Part shown: positions 1 to 7,014 of the stretch, in pieces
How positions within the stretch are numbered: the stretch's first letter is position 1
How the letters are laid out: each line of letters starts with the position of its first letter
Assembly: GCA_964344775.1 (NCBI GenBank)
Contig: CAYFOO010000025.1
Location: forward strand, 1 to 18,783
Length of the DNA stretch: 18,783 nucleotides
Source of the DNA: CAYFMH01 sp964344775
GTDB lineage: Bacteria; Patescibacteriota; Gracilibacteria; UBA4473
Direction: 5' to 3'
Position numbers and translations under genes: made by a program
The notes under the pieces: model-generated
Told to the model about the DNA's origin: nothing
Databases searched by the model: none
The model's input: only the letters and a program-made list of their open reading frames with translations

Positions 1-77
1 TCTCAGTATACTTTTTTTTATTCTTTGTGGGAAGTTATTTTGTTACTAATCCTTAAACATCGCAAACTCTGGAAAAG

Positions 78-86
78 AAAGAGAGG
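78..86 (+). promoter_or_regulatory. Shine-Dalgarno site deciding the asd GTG start
   Basis: A purine-rich stretch ending in GAGAGG (81-86) lies 6 nt before the GTG at 93. It supports that GTG as the start of asd. It stands out because almost no other gene in the window has a recognisable Shine-Dalgarno site. A TATACT hexamer at 6-11 could be a -10 element, but its -35 would lie at or beyond the window edge. Confidence 0.6.
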
Positions 87-92
87 TACCAA

Positions 93-1238
93 GTGAACAG
101 ACCAAGGATAAACAAAGTCGGTATTGTCGGCCGAGGAATGGTGGGAGCCGTTCTTCGGCAACGCCTGGTGGAAGAAAAGATTTTCGGCCTGTTTCCCAGC
201 GTCGAATTCCACTTCTTCTCCAGCTCCCAAGCGGGACACCCCAGTCCCGACGTCGGTAGAGGCTCCGATGTATTCCGGGATGCCAATGATCTCACGGCTC
301 TGGGAGAAATGGATATCATCCTGACAACCCAGGGTGGCGGCTACACGAAAAATATCTATCAGCGGCTTCGTGCAGCGAGATGGACTGGCTACTGGATCGA
401 CGCAGCGTCCACCCTCCGGATGGAGGACGACAGCATCATCATCCTGGACCCGGTCAACCGCCCCCAGATCGAAGACGGCCTCACCAACGGCATCAGGACC
501 TTCGCCGGTGGCAACTGCACCGTCAGCCTCATGCTCCTGGCTCTTCAGGGACTTTTTGAAGCAAATTTGGTGGAATGGGTGGCACCAGCCACCTACCAAG
601 CCGCTTCTGGGGCCGGGGCAGAAAACATGCGAGAACTCATCAAGCAGATGGGGACTATCCACCAGGCTGTCGCCGAAAAGGTCAATGATCCGGCAGCCGC
701 CATCCTGGCGATCGATCAGATCGTGACCGAAACCATGCGTTCGGGAACTTTCCCGGTGGATAAATTCGGCGTTCCCCTGGCCGCAAGCGTCATTCCCTGG
801 ATCGACACGCTGATGCCCAACGGCCAAACCCGGGAAGAATGGAAAGGAACGGTAGAATCCCTGAAAATCTTGGGACTTGAACCCGGTGCGATTCCAGTCG
901 ATGGCCTCTGCCTCCGAGTGGGATCCATGCGTTCTCATGGGCAGCAGTTCCACATCAAGTTGACCCAGGACGTTCCACTGGATGAAATCGAGGAAATGAT
1001 TGCCCGGGCAAATGAGTGGGTCAAAGTGATCCCGAATGAACCCGAGCCCTCGAAAACCCTCCTCACACCCACGGCCACCAGCGGAACGCTCGATATCCCC
1101 ATCGGACGTATCCGAAAAAAAGAGATGGGACCAACCCATCTGGCGGCCTACACCGTCGGCGACCAACTCCTCTGGGGTGCCGCCGAGCCGCTCTGGCGGA
1201 TGCTACGAATCATCCTCCAGTACCACGGAAACCTCTAA
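93..1238 (+). CDS. asd: Aspartate-semialdehyde dehydrogenase
   Basis: This enzyme makes L-aspartate-4-semialdehyde from aspartyl phosphate with NADPH, the branch point to lysine/diaminopimelate, threonine and methionine. The protein has 381 residues, close to the about 367 of the proteobacterial type. It shows an N-terminal nucleotide-binding glycine stretch (GRGMVGAV, about 13-20), the WIDAAS and IILDPVN segments, the catalytic cysteine in GGNCTVS (Cys142), TYQAASGAGA, and the substrate-binding region with GSMRSHGQQF. Similarity recalled for the E. coli-type enzyme runs the whole length. The start is GTG, supported by a Shine-Dalgarno site. The gene stands alone: no other lysine or threonine pathway gene is nearby, and a strong terminator follows. 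Its base composition and C/G-ending codons differ sharply from most genes of the window, which suggests transfer (inference). The family call is secure. Confidence 0.96.
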   Translation: MNRPRINKVGIVGRGMVGAVLRQRLVEEKIFGLFPSVEFHFFSSSQAGHPSPDVGRGSDVFRDANDLTALGEMDIILTTQGGGYTKNIYQRLRAARWTGYWIDAASTLRMEDDSIIILDPVNRPQIEDGLTNGIRTFAGGNCTVSLMLLALQGLFEANLVEWVAPATYQAASGAGAENMRELIKQMGTIHQAVAEKVNDPAAAILAIDQIVTETMRSGTFPVDKFGVPLAASVIPWIDTLMPNGQTREEWKGTVESLKILGLEPGAIPVDGLCLRVGSMRSHGQQFHIKLTQDVPLDEIEEMIARANEWVKVIPNEPEPSKTLLTPTATSGTLDIPIGRIRKKEMGPTHLAAYTVGDQLLWGAAEPLWRMLRIILQYHGNL

Positions 1239-1245
1239 GGATGTG

Positions 1246-1294
1246 GGCGGGCGATCCCGATTTATCGGGACCGTCCGCCTCTCCTGCCTTTTTT
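1246..1294 (+). terminator. Rho-independent terminator after asd
   Basis: GGCGG (1246-1250) pairs with CCGCC (1275-1279), and TCCCGAT (1255-1261) pairs with ATCGGGA (1264-1270) around a 2-nt loop. The 4-nt steps between them also pair partly. A run of six T follows at 1289-1294. It lies 8 nt after the asd stop codon and before the convergent lipoprotein gene. Confidence 0.85.
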
Positions 1295-1325
1295 CACACC
1301 AACTCCAATCCCTCTTTGTTGCTTA

Positions 1326-2201
1326 CTAAAATCCACACACCGGCACACACTGCATCGTACAGATCTCTGCTGCCGGATCATGCCGACATGCCGATTCACA
1401 TTCAGCAAATCGACCACTCTGCTGCTCACACCACTCTCGACTGATATACTCACATTCATCGAATGCTGCCAGCCAATTTCCTCCCAGTTCTTCACAGTCC
1501 AAATTTAGATTTCCTCGATCAGAAATCACTTTTTTACCATTTAGCTCCAGAAATGGAGGTTTAAAAATCACATTCAATCGCTTCATCGGAATCCGTACCT
1601 CCTGTGGCCCAGCGGCATACGCCGCCACCTGGTATGGCTCAAAAATCAGTACCAACTCCTCCCCATCAATCACAAAATTCCGATAATTCTCAAAATTGGT
1701 TTCCCCGCTCCCCCGCTCGATCCAATCTTCATCTGAAATCTCAGCCGCCAAAAGTTTTTCTTTCACGATCGGATAGATCGTCCAGAGTGGATTGTGTTCC
1801 GGCTGAAAAAGATCTTGAAATTTAAAAACCTTCCCTGTTTCTGCATCGTACGTCCAGGTATGGAAAAAAGTGTTTGGATGAGCCCCCCCAGTATTTTTAC
1901 TGAGGATTAATTTGTAACTTTTGATCGTATCAGAATGTGCAAAAGATTCGCTTTTGATGTACAGTCCAGCTCGAGCCGCAGAATCCAAATTCTGAAGCTC
2001 TTTTGCTGCTGCTTCCACCTCTACCTGTGCCTCCTCGAGAATAAATTGTACATGATTATCCACACTTCTCACGCCAGTTTTTTCAATTTCAATCGAGATA
2101 TGAGCCTCCCCTGGAGCTAATTCTTCATCAGTGCTCAAACGAGTACATGCACTCAACAAAAAAGCTAAAAACAATAAAAATAAAATTAAAAGTTTTTTCA
2201 T
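1326..2201 (-). CDS. DUF3298/RsiV-like lipoprotein with 8-Cys C-terminal tail
   Basis: The 291-residue protein starts with a lipoprotein signal: MKK, a hydrophobic core, then the lipobox LLSAC with Cys19 as the lipidated residue. It is therefore probably anchored on the outer face of the membrane. The middle holds GGAHPNT (105-111) and the following YDAETGK and DLF stretch, typical of DUF3298 proteins (RsiV-like, often called PdaC/SigV-related); no enzymatic activity is established from this. The last about 57 residues (235-291) contain eight cysteines, ending in a CxxxC pair, and look like a separate small disulfide-rich domain. The reading frame stays open upstream to 2354, but the ATG at 2201 is chosen because it begins the signal peptide and a -10 element lies just before it. 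The gene stops 32 nt from the asd terminator and is convergent with asd. Confidence 0.8.
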   Translation of the reverse strand: MKKLLILFLLFLAFLLSACTRLSTDEELAPGEAHISIEIEKTGVRSVDNHVQFILEEAQVEVEAAAKELQNLDSAARAGLYIKSESFAHSDTIKSYKLILSKNTGGAHPNTFFHTWTYDAETGKVFKFQDLFQPEHNPLWTIYPIVKEKLLAAEISDEDWIERGSGETNFENYRNFVIDGEELVLIFEPYQVAAYAAGPQEVRIPMKRLNVIFKPPFLELNGKKVISDRGNLNLDCEELGGNWLAAFDECEYISREWCEQQSGRFAECESACRHDPAAEICTMQCVPVCGF

Positions 2202-2208
2202 TGGATTC

Positions 2209-2217
2209 AGGATAACA
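2209..2217 (-). promoter_or_regulatory. Extended -10 of lipoprotein gene; predicted leaderless
   Basis: On the minus strand TGT followed by TATCCT (2214 down to 2209) resembles an extended -10 element. Seven nt later comes the ATG at 2201, so transcription would start at about 2202 and the mRNA would have essentially no leader. No good -35 is visible. Confidence 0.4.
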
Positions 2218-2250
2218 TTTGTGATTTTTGCACAGAAAAACAAAATACAC

Positions 2251-2283
2251 AAAAAAAACCGCGAGCAAACCATTAAAGGTTTG
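2251..2283 (-). terminator. Terminator downstream of tRNA-Trp
   Basis: CAAACC (2266-2271) and GGTTTG (2278-2283) form a 6-bp stem with a 6-nt loop. Read on the minus strand, a run of eight T (2258 down to 2251) follows 7 nt after the stem. It would end the tRNA transcript before the lipoprotein gene. A second short stem with a TATC loop lies between the tRNA and this site. Confidence 0.55.
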
Positions 2284-2363
2284 TGAGCGAGACGAGGGAA
2301 TGCGGAATATTGAAAGCTTTTTGCGATAGCAAAAAACTGAAAATACGGAGCCATTCCGGAGGA

Positions 2364-2437
2364 TGGCAGGCGCGGTAGGAATCGAACCCACGACCTCGGT
2401 TTTGGAGACCGATGTTATACCATTTAACTACGCGCCT
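2364..2437 (-). tRNA. trnW: tRNA-Trp (anticodon CCA), CCA end encoded
   Basis: On the minus strand the 74 nt fold as a complete tRNA. The acceptor AGGCGCG pairs with CGCGCCT, the D arm is GTTA/TAAC, and the anticodon stem TCGGT/ACCGA has loop CTCCAAA. The T arm is GTGGG/CCTAC with loop TTCGATT, followed by discriminator G and a genomically encoded CCA (2366 down to 2364). The anticodon CCA (complement at 2403-2405) reads UGG, tryptophan. The variable loop is short (4 nt). The sequence resembles the E. coli tRNA-Trp closely. Confidence 0.97.
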
Positions 2438-2456
2438 GCGTCGTCGCAGACGACGC
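2438..2456 (-). repeat. Perfect hairpin abutting the 5' end of tRNA-Trp
   Basis: GCGTCGTC (2438-2445) and GACGACGC (2449-2456) form an 8-bp perfect GC-rich stem with a 3-nt loop. The base of the stem touches the first nucleotide of the mature tRNA, so the precursor would carry a stable hairpin exactly at the RNase P cut site. There is no T run on the other strand, so it is not a normal terminator. Confidence 0.6.
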
Positions 2457-2572
2457 ACACTCCATTCCGAAGTTTCGAAATTTCGTTAAGCTTTGTCTGC
2501 TTCTCCTTTCAAATTTCGATTTTTCAAATCAAAATTTGGATTTTTTATCTGATGCGATCAAAGAGCTAGCAG

Positions 2573-2600
2573 ATTATCCAAAAAAATCTAAAACAATCAA
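2573..2600 (-). promoter_or_regulatory. Candidate promoter for tRNA-Trp
   Basis: Minus strand: -35 TTGATT (2600 down to 2595), 16-nt spacer, -10 GATAAT (2578 down to 2573). The predicted start is near 2566, about 130 nt upstream of the tRNA. The 2457-2609 gap holds no ORF; it contains AT-rich short inverted repeats and this promoter. Confidence 0.4.
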
Positions 2601-2609
2601 TTTTTTCCC

Positions 2610-3905
2610 CTAAATCTCCCCTCTCAACTCCATCGCATTCACAATCCGCTCAATCCCCGTGATAAACGAGGCCTTTCGGAGTGAGGTGTTGTGATTTTTT
2701 TGTACGTGCAACACGTCCGCAAACGCATTCTCCATTACCTTCTGAAGTTTGGCGATCACATAATCCTCCTCCCACACATCTCCAGAACGGTTCTGCACCC
2801 ATTCGAAGTAGGATACCGTCACTCCCCCCGCATTCGCCAGAATATCCGGAATAACTACTACCCCTTTTTCTTCTAAAATTTTATCTGCCTCCGGTGTCAC
2901 CGGCCCATTTGCAAGTTCCAGAATTACTTTGGCTTTGATTTTGTCAGCGTTTCCCTCATGAACCACACCATCTAGTGCTGCCAAAACAAGTACATCTACA
3001 TCCAGCTCCAGAAGTTCTTCGTTGGAAACCATTTTTACTTTTTCTTCCCGCATTTTTTCTATATTGCAGTGCTCTCCCGCACAAAAATTCCCTCGCAGAG
3101 AACCCGCTTCATCTTTGTATTGTTTGAGCTTAGAGACTTCACATTTCCCTCCTTCACATACGATCCCCCCCTTGGAATCTGAAGCCGCTACCACGTTAAA
3201 TCCTGCTTCGTGAGCAATCTCGGCAAAGTACGCTCCCGCGTTTCCAAATCCTTGAACCGCCACTGTGGTGTCCCCCGGTTTTTTCCCAGACTGTTCCATA
3301 TATTTTTGAAGAACAAAAAATCCTCCCTGACTCGTCGCATAATTTCTTCCCAGACTTCCCCCCAATTGCAATGGTTTTCCGGTGATCACCCCGGGGGATT
3401 TTTGGCCCAAAATTTTCTCGTGCTCATCCAACATCCAGGCCATCACTTGTGCATTGGTGTACACATCGGGTGCAGGAATATCTTTGTTCACACCGAAGAT
3501 CCCAGCGGTCGTCCCGGCTTGAAAATACGCTCGTGAAATTCTTTCTAATTCTTTCTCTGATAATTCTTTTGGATCGACCTGCACGCCACCTTTTCCTCCT
3601 CCGAGGGGAATATTGACGACCGCACACTTGAGAGACATGAGCGAGGCCAGAGATTTTACTTCGTCCAGATCTGCCTCTGGATGAAATCGGATCCCTCCTT
3701 TGTACGGACCACGAGCAGAATTATGCTGTACCCGATAGGCTGAAACCTGAATTTTTTCTCCCGCATCAGATTCAAATTCGATCTCGGTTTCAAAAATATT
3801 TTCTGGTGTTTCGAGTCGTTTCAGAGCACTCTCAGAGAGATCAATGAGAGCCGCTGATTCGTAAAGAGTATCAAGGAAATTTTGGAAAGGTTTTTTGTTG
3901 GTCAT
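2610..3905 (-). CDS. gdhA: Glutamate dehydrogenase (NAD(P)-dependent)
   Basis: Glutamate dehydrogenase interconverts 2-oxoglutarate plus ammonia and L-glutamate in the cytoplasm. The 431-residue protein has the usual family length. It shows GPYKGGIRFHP (66-76) with substrate-binding Lys69, PLGGGKGG with the catalytic lysine (Lys105), DIPAPDVYTN (142-151), a Rossmann motif QGFGNAG (218-224), and ELANGPVTPEAD plus PDILANAGGVTVSYFEW near the C-terminus. The start at 3905 (MTNKKPF) is chosen because the upstream in-frame extension is unlike the family and overlaps the divergent yggS. An unusual feature is the stretch just after the Rossmann motif: two CX4C pairs (Cys250/255 and Cys275/280), where most relatives as I recall them have no such cysteines. 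The start-to-start gap to yggS is 60 bp. No Shine-Dalgarno site is visible. Confidence 0.96.
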   Translation of the reverse strand: MTNKKPFQNFLDTLYESAALIDLSESALKRLETPENIFETEIEFESDAGEKIQVSAYRVQHNSARGPYKGGIRFHPEADLDEVKSLASLMSLKCAVVNIPLGGGKGGVQVDPKELSEKELERISRAYFQAGTTAGIFGVNKDIPAPDVYTNAQVMAWMLDEHEKILGQKSPGVITGKPLQLGGSLGRNYATSQGGFFVLQKYMEQSGKKPGDTTVAVQGFGNAGAYFAEIAHEAGFNVVAASDSKGGIVCEGGKCEVSKLKQYKDEAGSLRGNFCAGEHCNIEKMREEKVKMVSNEELLELDVDVLVLAALDGVVHEGNADKIKAKVILELANGPVTPEADKILEEKGVVVIPDILANAGGVTVSYFEWVQNRSGDVWEEDYVIAKLQKVMENAFADVLHVQKNHNTSLRKASFITGIERIVNAMELRGEI

Positions 3906-3965
3906 TTTAAAAAAGTTAAGTGCCCCAATTATTCTTATTTTTTTTCTTCGGGCAAATGTAATAAA

Positions 3966-4616
3966 ATGCAGGTGATGGAAATCAACTTTGATATTTTTAA
4001 AAAAGCTGAAAAAGCCGGGGCTCAAGTGGTCGTGGTAACCAAGTATTTTGATACGAAAACTACCCATCAAATCCTAGAAAAAATCAAGAATGAAAAATCT
4101 TTTCTGACCCTGGGAGAAAACCGAATCGAGCAACTAATGGAGAAAAACCTACCTCCAGAAAACATACATTTCATCGGCAACCTTCAATCTCGAAAACTGA
4201 AAGAAATAGCTGCACATTCCTCTGCTATCCACAGCTTGTGCAATCTCAAACATGCACAAATTTTAAGCTCCCTTTGTGAAGGGAATTTGGGGGATTTTCC
4301 TAAAAAAATTGATGTTTTCATCCAAATCAACATTTCTCAAGAACCTCAAAAAATCGGTGTCTCACCCAAAGAATTTCCTCAATTTCTCAAAGCAATTCAA
4401 AAACTAAAAAACCTCAACATCCTTGGCATTTCAAATATGGGAGCCGGAGAATTTACCGAAAGTAAAAAAAGAAAAGAGTTCCAGGATCTCAGATCTCTCC
4501 GCGATCAATATCTCCCAAATGGAAAAATCTCCGCCGGCACCTCCAGAGATTATGAAATCGCCCTCGAAGAAGGAATTGAGATCGTCCGAATTGGACAGGC
4601 ATTATTTAAACTTTAG
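3966..4616 (+). CDS. yggS: YggS/PLPBP-family PLP homeostasis protein
   Basis: This is a single-domain PLP-binding protein related to alanine racemase barrels that handles cellular pyridoxal phosphate rather than catalysing a known reaction. With 216 residues it is slightly shorter than the usual 225-235. Recognisable segments are VVVVTKYFD with the PLP-binding lysine near the N-terminus, GENRIEQ, HFIGNLQSRK, VFIQINISQEPQKIG, and the phosphate-binding end AGTSRDYEIAL followed by EIVRIGQALF. The start is either ATG 3966 or ATG 3975; upstream in-frame residues overlap gdhA and do not fit the family. A TGTAAT -10-like hexamer at 3957-3962 would place the RNA start close to both ATGs. It is divergent from gdhA, whose PLP-linked amino acid context may be coincidental. 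The element at 4622 begins 5 nt after the stop codon. Confidence 0.93.
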   Translation: MQVMEINFDIFKKAEKAGAQVVVVTKYFDTKTTHQILEKIKNEKSFLTLGENRIEQLMEKNLPPENIHFIGNLQSRKLKEIAAHSSAIHSLCNLKHAQILSSLCEGNLGDFPKKIDVFIQINISQEPQKIGVSPKEFPQFLKAIQKLKNLNILGISNMGAGEFTESKKRKEFQDLRSLRDQYLPNGKISAGTSRDYEIALEEGIEIVRIGQALFKL

Positions 4617-4621
4617 TTTTT

Positions 4622-4793
4622 GGTATCAAGTATGATTTCATCATTCCCCCTCTTCAGCCTTCGTCCCGAGTACTCGGGACTTCGGCCGACAGGCACTCCC
4701 CCTACCAGGGGAGAACCCTCAGGTATTAAGTATTAAGCATTTTTTCTTTTAGCTTTTGACTTTCGGCTTTTGCCCTTAATACTACTTGATACT
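4622..4793. repeat. Palindromic repeat element, copy A
   Basis: Bases 4622-4733 are identical over 112 bp to 11362-11473 (copy B); after one mismatch identity continues to 4739. Inside are a perfect 18-bp palindrome (GTCCCGAGTACTCGGGAC, 4663-4680) and a CCCCT/AGGGG hairpin (4699-4711). The element opens with GGTATCAAGTA and closes with the inverse TACTTGATA (4783-4791), touching the stop codon of the convergent Nudix gene. AGTATTAAG (4729-4737) pairs with CTTAATACT (4775-4783). The right half (about 4722-4793) is built of degenerate 7-nt units such as AGCTTTT, GACTTTC and GGCTTTT. It fills the whole gap between two convergent genes and contains no ORF. It resembles a non-autonomous palindromic element; a bidirectional terminator role is possible. 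Confidence 0.85.
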
Positions 4794-5317
4794 TATTCGA
4801 TCATTGAAAGGGCCGCCATCGTCGCGGAAGAAGTATAAACCCCCTCTTTTTGTAACAACTTTTTGGCTTCTGCCACATCCTTCACAGTAAAAAGTTCAAT
4901 TTGTTCTGCCTCGTCCAACTCCTGCTCAGAAACTTTTTCACAATCTCGAGCAATGAAAAAATGATACTTCATAATCGATCCGGTTGGGTTGGAGTACACT
5001 TCTCCAATTTTTTCGAGATTTCCAGCACGACCTGTTTCTTCGAGGAGTTCTCGCTCGGCAGAAGCTTCCGGAGTCTCTCCATCATCCACCAATCCCGCAC
5101 AAACCTCGGTAATAATCTCCCCGGCTCCGTGCTTGTACGTGCGTTGCATGAGCAGTTCTCCGGTTTTTAAAAATGGTACCACAATCACTGCATCATTGCT
5201 CTGATTGATGTACCACTCTTTTTGCTCACCGCTTGGTAACTCTACAATCTGCTTCTCCACTGGAGAGTACTTGGAAGTGATGAGCATCTCTCGGGAGATG
5301 GTTTTGAATTTTTTCAT
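4793..5317 (-). CDS. Nudix hydrolase, probably ADP-sugar pyrophosphatase
   Basis: The 174-residue protein carries a complete Nudix box, matching GX5EX7REUXEEXGU: Gly75, Glu81, Arg89-Glu90, Glu93-Glu94, Gly96. These residues bind the metal and cut nucleoside diphosphate-linked substrates. The N-terminal beta-rich part (about 1-70) and the YSNPTGS segment just after the box resemble the ADP-ribose pyrophosphatase (NudF-like) subgroup, but the substrate cannot be settled from sequence alone. The ATG at 5317 begins MKKFKTISRE. The segment immediately upstream is a run of 7-nt repeats and gives no clear promoter. The gene is the last of a minus-strand series and ends against repeat copy A, convergent with yggS. 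Confidence 0.9.
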   Translation of the reverse strand: MKKFKTISREMLITSKYSPVEKQIVELPSGEQKEWYINQSNDAVIVVPFLKTGELLMQRTYKHGAGEIITEVCAGLVDDGETPEASAERELLEETGRAGNLEKIGEVYSNPTGSIMKYHFFIARDCEKVSEQELDEAEQIELFTVKDVAEAKKLLQKEGVYTSSATMAALSMIE

Positions 5318-5318
5318 A

Positions 5319-5353
5319 AGATTAGAAGCTTGAAGCTAGAATCTTGAGTTTAG
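5319..5353. repeat. Degenerate heptanucleotide repeats (5 units)
   Basis: Five consecutive 7-nt units, AGATTAG, AAGCTTG, AAGCTAG, AATCTTG and AGTTTAG, lie directly upstream of the Nudix start codon. They belong to the 7-nt periodic sequences seen at several other intergenic sites of this window. Confidence 0.6.
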
Positions 5354-5479
5354 GGGAATATCACTAATTTTCAATTAAATCTCTAATTATTCCTATTCAA
5401 AAATACGCCTTGTCCTCTGAAGTTTATAAATAAAGCTTACAAATAACGAAAGAGGAAATCCGAATTCCGAAATTACACT

Positions 5480-6295
5480 TCAGCCAATCAACTCTTTAAA
5501 GATTTTATCATTCTTTAGCTTTTCAAAATTTGGATTTTCTATAATCATTTCACAATAATGAGGTGCTATACTCAATAAGTGCTGCAAATCCGCTAAAGCA
5601 TTTTCTTTTTCTTTTTTTTGAGCAAAAGCACTCGCTCGATCAAGTAAGGCAGCAATATTATCCGGAGAAGATTCTAAAATCTGATTACAGAGTTCAACCA
5701 CCTGATCAAAAAGCTCCATCACAAGATAAACATGACTTCTCTCGATCATCACATTTTCTGTTTCAATAACCAAAGGTTCGATCTGATCCAAAATTTCTAA
5801 TTTTTCTCGACTTGTTTCTACATGCCAAAACTGTCGCCATAAAATATTGAGCTTTTGTTCCCTTTCGAGCCCAGATATTTTTTGTTGAAACTGTTTAATA
5901 ATTTTTTTGGTTTCCTCTTCCATTACGTTTTTTGCCGCACCTTTTACATCACCAATAGTCCTCCAGCCCAAAACTCCAATCCCCATCAGAGTTATCGTCA
6001 AAAAAACAAAGAAAAAATTCACAGTATTGGCCGAATAAGAAAGAGCCCGATCGACACTCTGCAGCTCTCTCTCATGAATTTCTGTTAACATCTCTCGTTT
6101 TAGTTTTTCGTGATCTTGCCGAATTTCTTTGAGCTCGGAGAGAATATACCGCTCTGTCCAACTGCTCTCATCTGGAATTACAATTTTTGTTTGTTTAGCT
6201 TCTGCAGAATCTTGCCTATCAATGTTTCCTGGCTGAGCAAAGGCCAAAGACGAAATCGAAGCTAATAAAATAAATAAAAGATATTTTTTTTTCAT
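5480..6295 (-). CDS. Membrane-anchored TPR-like protein with coiled coil
   Basis: The 271-residue protein begins with a probable signal peptide (MKKKYLLFILLASISSLAFA, likely cut before QPGN). A charged helical stretch (about 45-85) with coiled-coil character follows. A clear transmembrane helix sits at about 90-112 (NFFFVFLTITLMGIGVLGW). The rest is a long helical region (about 115-150) and then TPR-like repeats: the segment ALLDRASAFAQKKEKENALADLQ followed by spacing typical of C-terminal TPR units. A role in protein-protein contact is likely; no specific partner is evident. A perfect -35 hexamer TTGACA (6353 down to 6348, minus strand) lies 53 nt upstream, but its -10 is poor. The gene ends in TGA, and full-length neighbours also use TGA as a stop, which argues against UGA recoding. 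The gap from 5354 to 5479 shows no further feature. Confidence 0.7.
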   Translation of the reverse strand: MKKKYLLFILLASISSLAFAQPGNIDRQDSAEAKQTKIVIPDESSWTERYILSELKEIRQDHEKLKREMLTEIHERELQSVDRALSYSANTVNFFFVFLTITLMGIGVLGWRTIGDVKGAAKNVMEEETKKIIKQFQQKISGLEREQKLNILWRQFWHVETSREKLEILDQIEPLVIETENVMIERSHVYLVMELFDQVVELCNQILESSPDNIAALLDRASAFAQKKEKENALADLQHLLSIAPHYCEMIIENPNFEKLKNDKIFKELIG

Positions 6296-6371
6296 ATTTT
6301 TTTAAGCGTTAAAAAACAGGGCTAAAGATTAAAAATTAATACTTCTCTGTCAAAATTTTTTCTCTCCCCTT

Positions 6372-6977
6372 TCAACTTTTACCTTTCTCCTTTTTGCTAA
6401 CTACTGTCACATTCCTCCGCTCATCCTCATCTCTTCGCCAGCTGGCCAAATCCGCCTGCTCAAAGGTACTACGCCCATCAAACTCCGCTCCAGGTAAAAT
6501 TGATCGAATCGCTCCCTCAAAATCAAAAATCACCTGCTCTCCCTGTTCTTCAAAAAATCTATCCCCAAACTTTTCTGAAATCTTGACATGACAAAAATCC
6601 TTCTGAATCTCAAAGCGTGGAAAAATCGGGCCCACAAAAATTTTTAATTCCATATTTGTAGATTCGCCCAATTTGGGCGAATCTACGGAATTAAAAATTT
6701 TCAACATTTTTTCACAAATCCCACCACACAGCCCCCTCCACCCCGCATGCAAAATCCCAAATTTTTCCGAATCGTGAAAAACAATCGGTGCACAATCAGC
6801 TGTCCGAATCCCCAAACTCAATTCTGGATTCCGAGTCCAAATCCCATCACACACGGATAAATCTTCTGTTCCAGTCACAATTTCTACGATCCGAGTTTCA
6901 TGAACTTGCTCTGGAACGACTACATCCTCCGGTAATTTTTGAGTTGGAAAAAATGTTTGAATATCAATTTCAGACAT
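6372..6977 (-). CDS. YlmD/YfiH (LACC1) family Zn-dependent protein with palindromic insert
   Basis: The family, long annotated as polyphenol oxidase, includes proteins with purine nucleoside phosphorylase and adenosine deaminase activities. The 201-residue protein keeps the three zinc ligands: His26 in PEQVHE, Cys62 in RTADCAP and His77 in LHAGWRG. The C-terminal SWRRDEDERR is also typical. The protein is somewhat short at its N-terminus. Between HAGWRG and the VGP motif there are about 33 residues, several more than in relatives such as YfiH. The extra stretch (about 93-113) is encoded by a large perfect inverted repeat at 6637-6701. The start is ATG 6977; a GTG one codon earlier is possible. 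It follows the transglycosylase gene by 37 nt, so the two may share a transcript. Confidence 0.9.
   Translation of the reverse strand: MSEIDIQTFFPTQKLPEDVVVPEQVHETRIVEIVTGTEDLSVCDGIWTRNPELSLGIRTADCAPIVFHDSEKFGILHAGWRGLCGGICEKMLKIFNSVDSPKLGESTNMELKIFVGPIFPRFEIQKDFCHVKISEKFGDRFFEEQGEQVIFDFEGAIRSILPGAEFDGRSTFEQADLASWRRDEDERRNVTVVSKKEKGKS
6637..6701. repeat. Palindromic element inserted in-frame in the YlmD-family gene
   Basis: Inner arms GTAGATTCGCCCAA (6658-6671) and TTGGGCGAATCTAC (6673-6686) match perfectly over 14 bp with a 1-nt loop. Outer arms of 15 bp (6637-6651 and 6687-6701) are also perfectly complementary. Only a 6-nt bulge (6652-6657) interrupts the structure. The whole lies within the coding frame and the frame stays open. 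Confidence 0.85.
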
Positions 6978-7014
6978 CACAAAAATACTACCAAAAAAAT
7001 AATAACTGGCTATT

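Noticed and set aside
18..1166. Long minus-strand ORF of 382 codons antisense to asd
   Set aside because: It mirrors the GC-rich asd frame; composition is atypical, no motif is seen, and asd is unmistakable on the other strand.
4622..4793. CRISPR array
   Set aside because: Only two distant copies of the 112-bp repeat exist, with no regular spacers and no cas genes.
5480..6977. UGA recoded as glycine (code 25)
   Set aside because: Two genes end naturally in TGA and all recognised proteins are full length without reading through TGA; the standard code explains the window.
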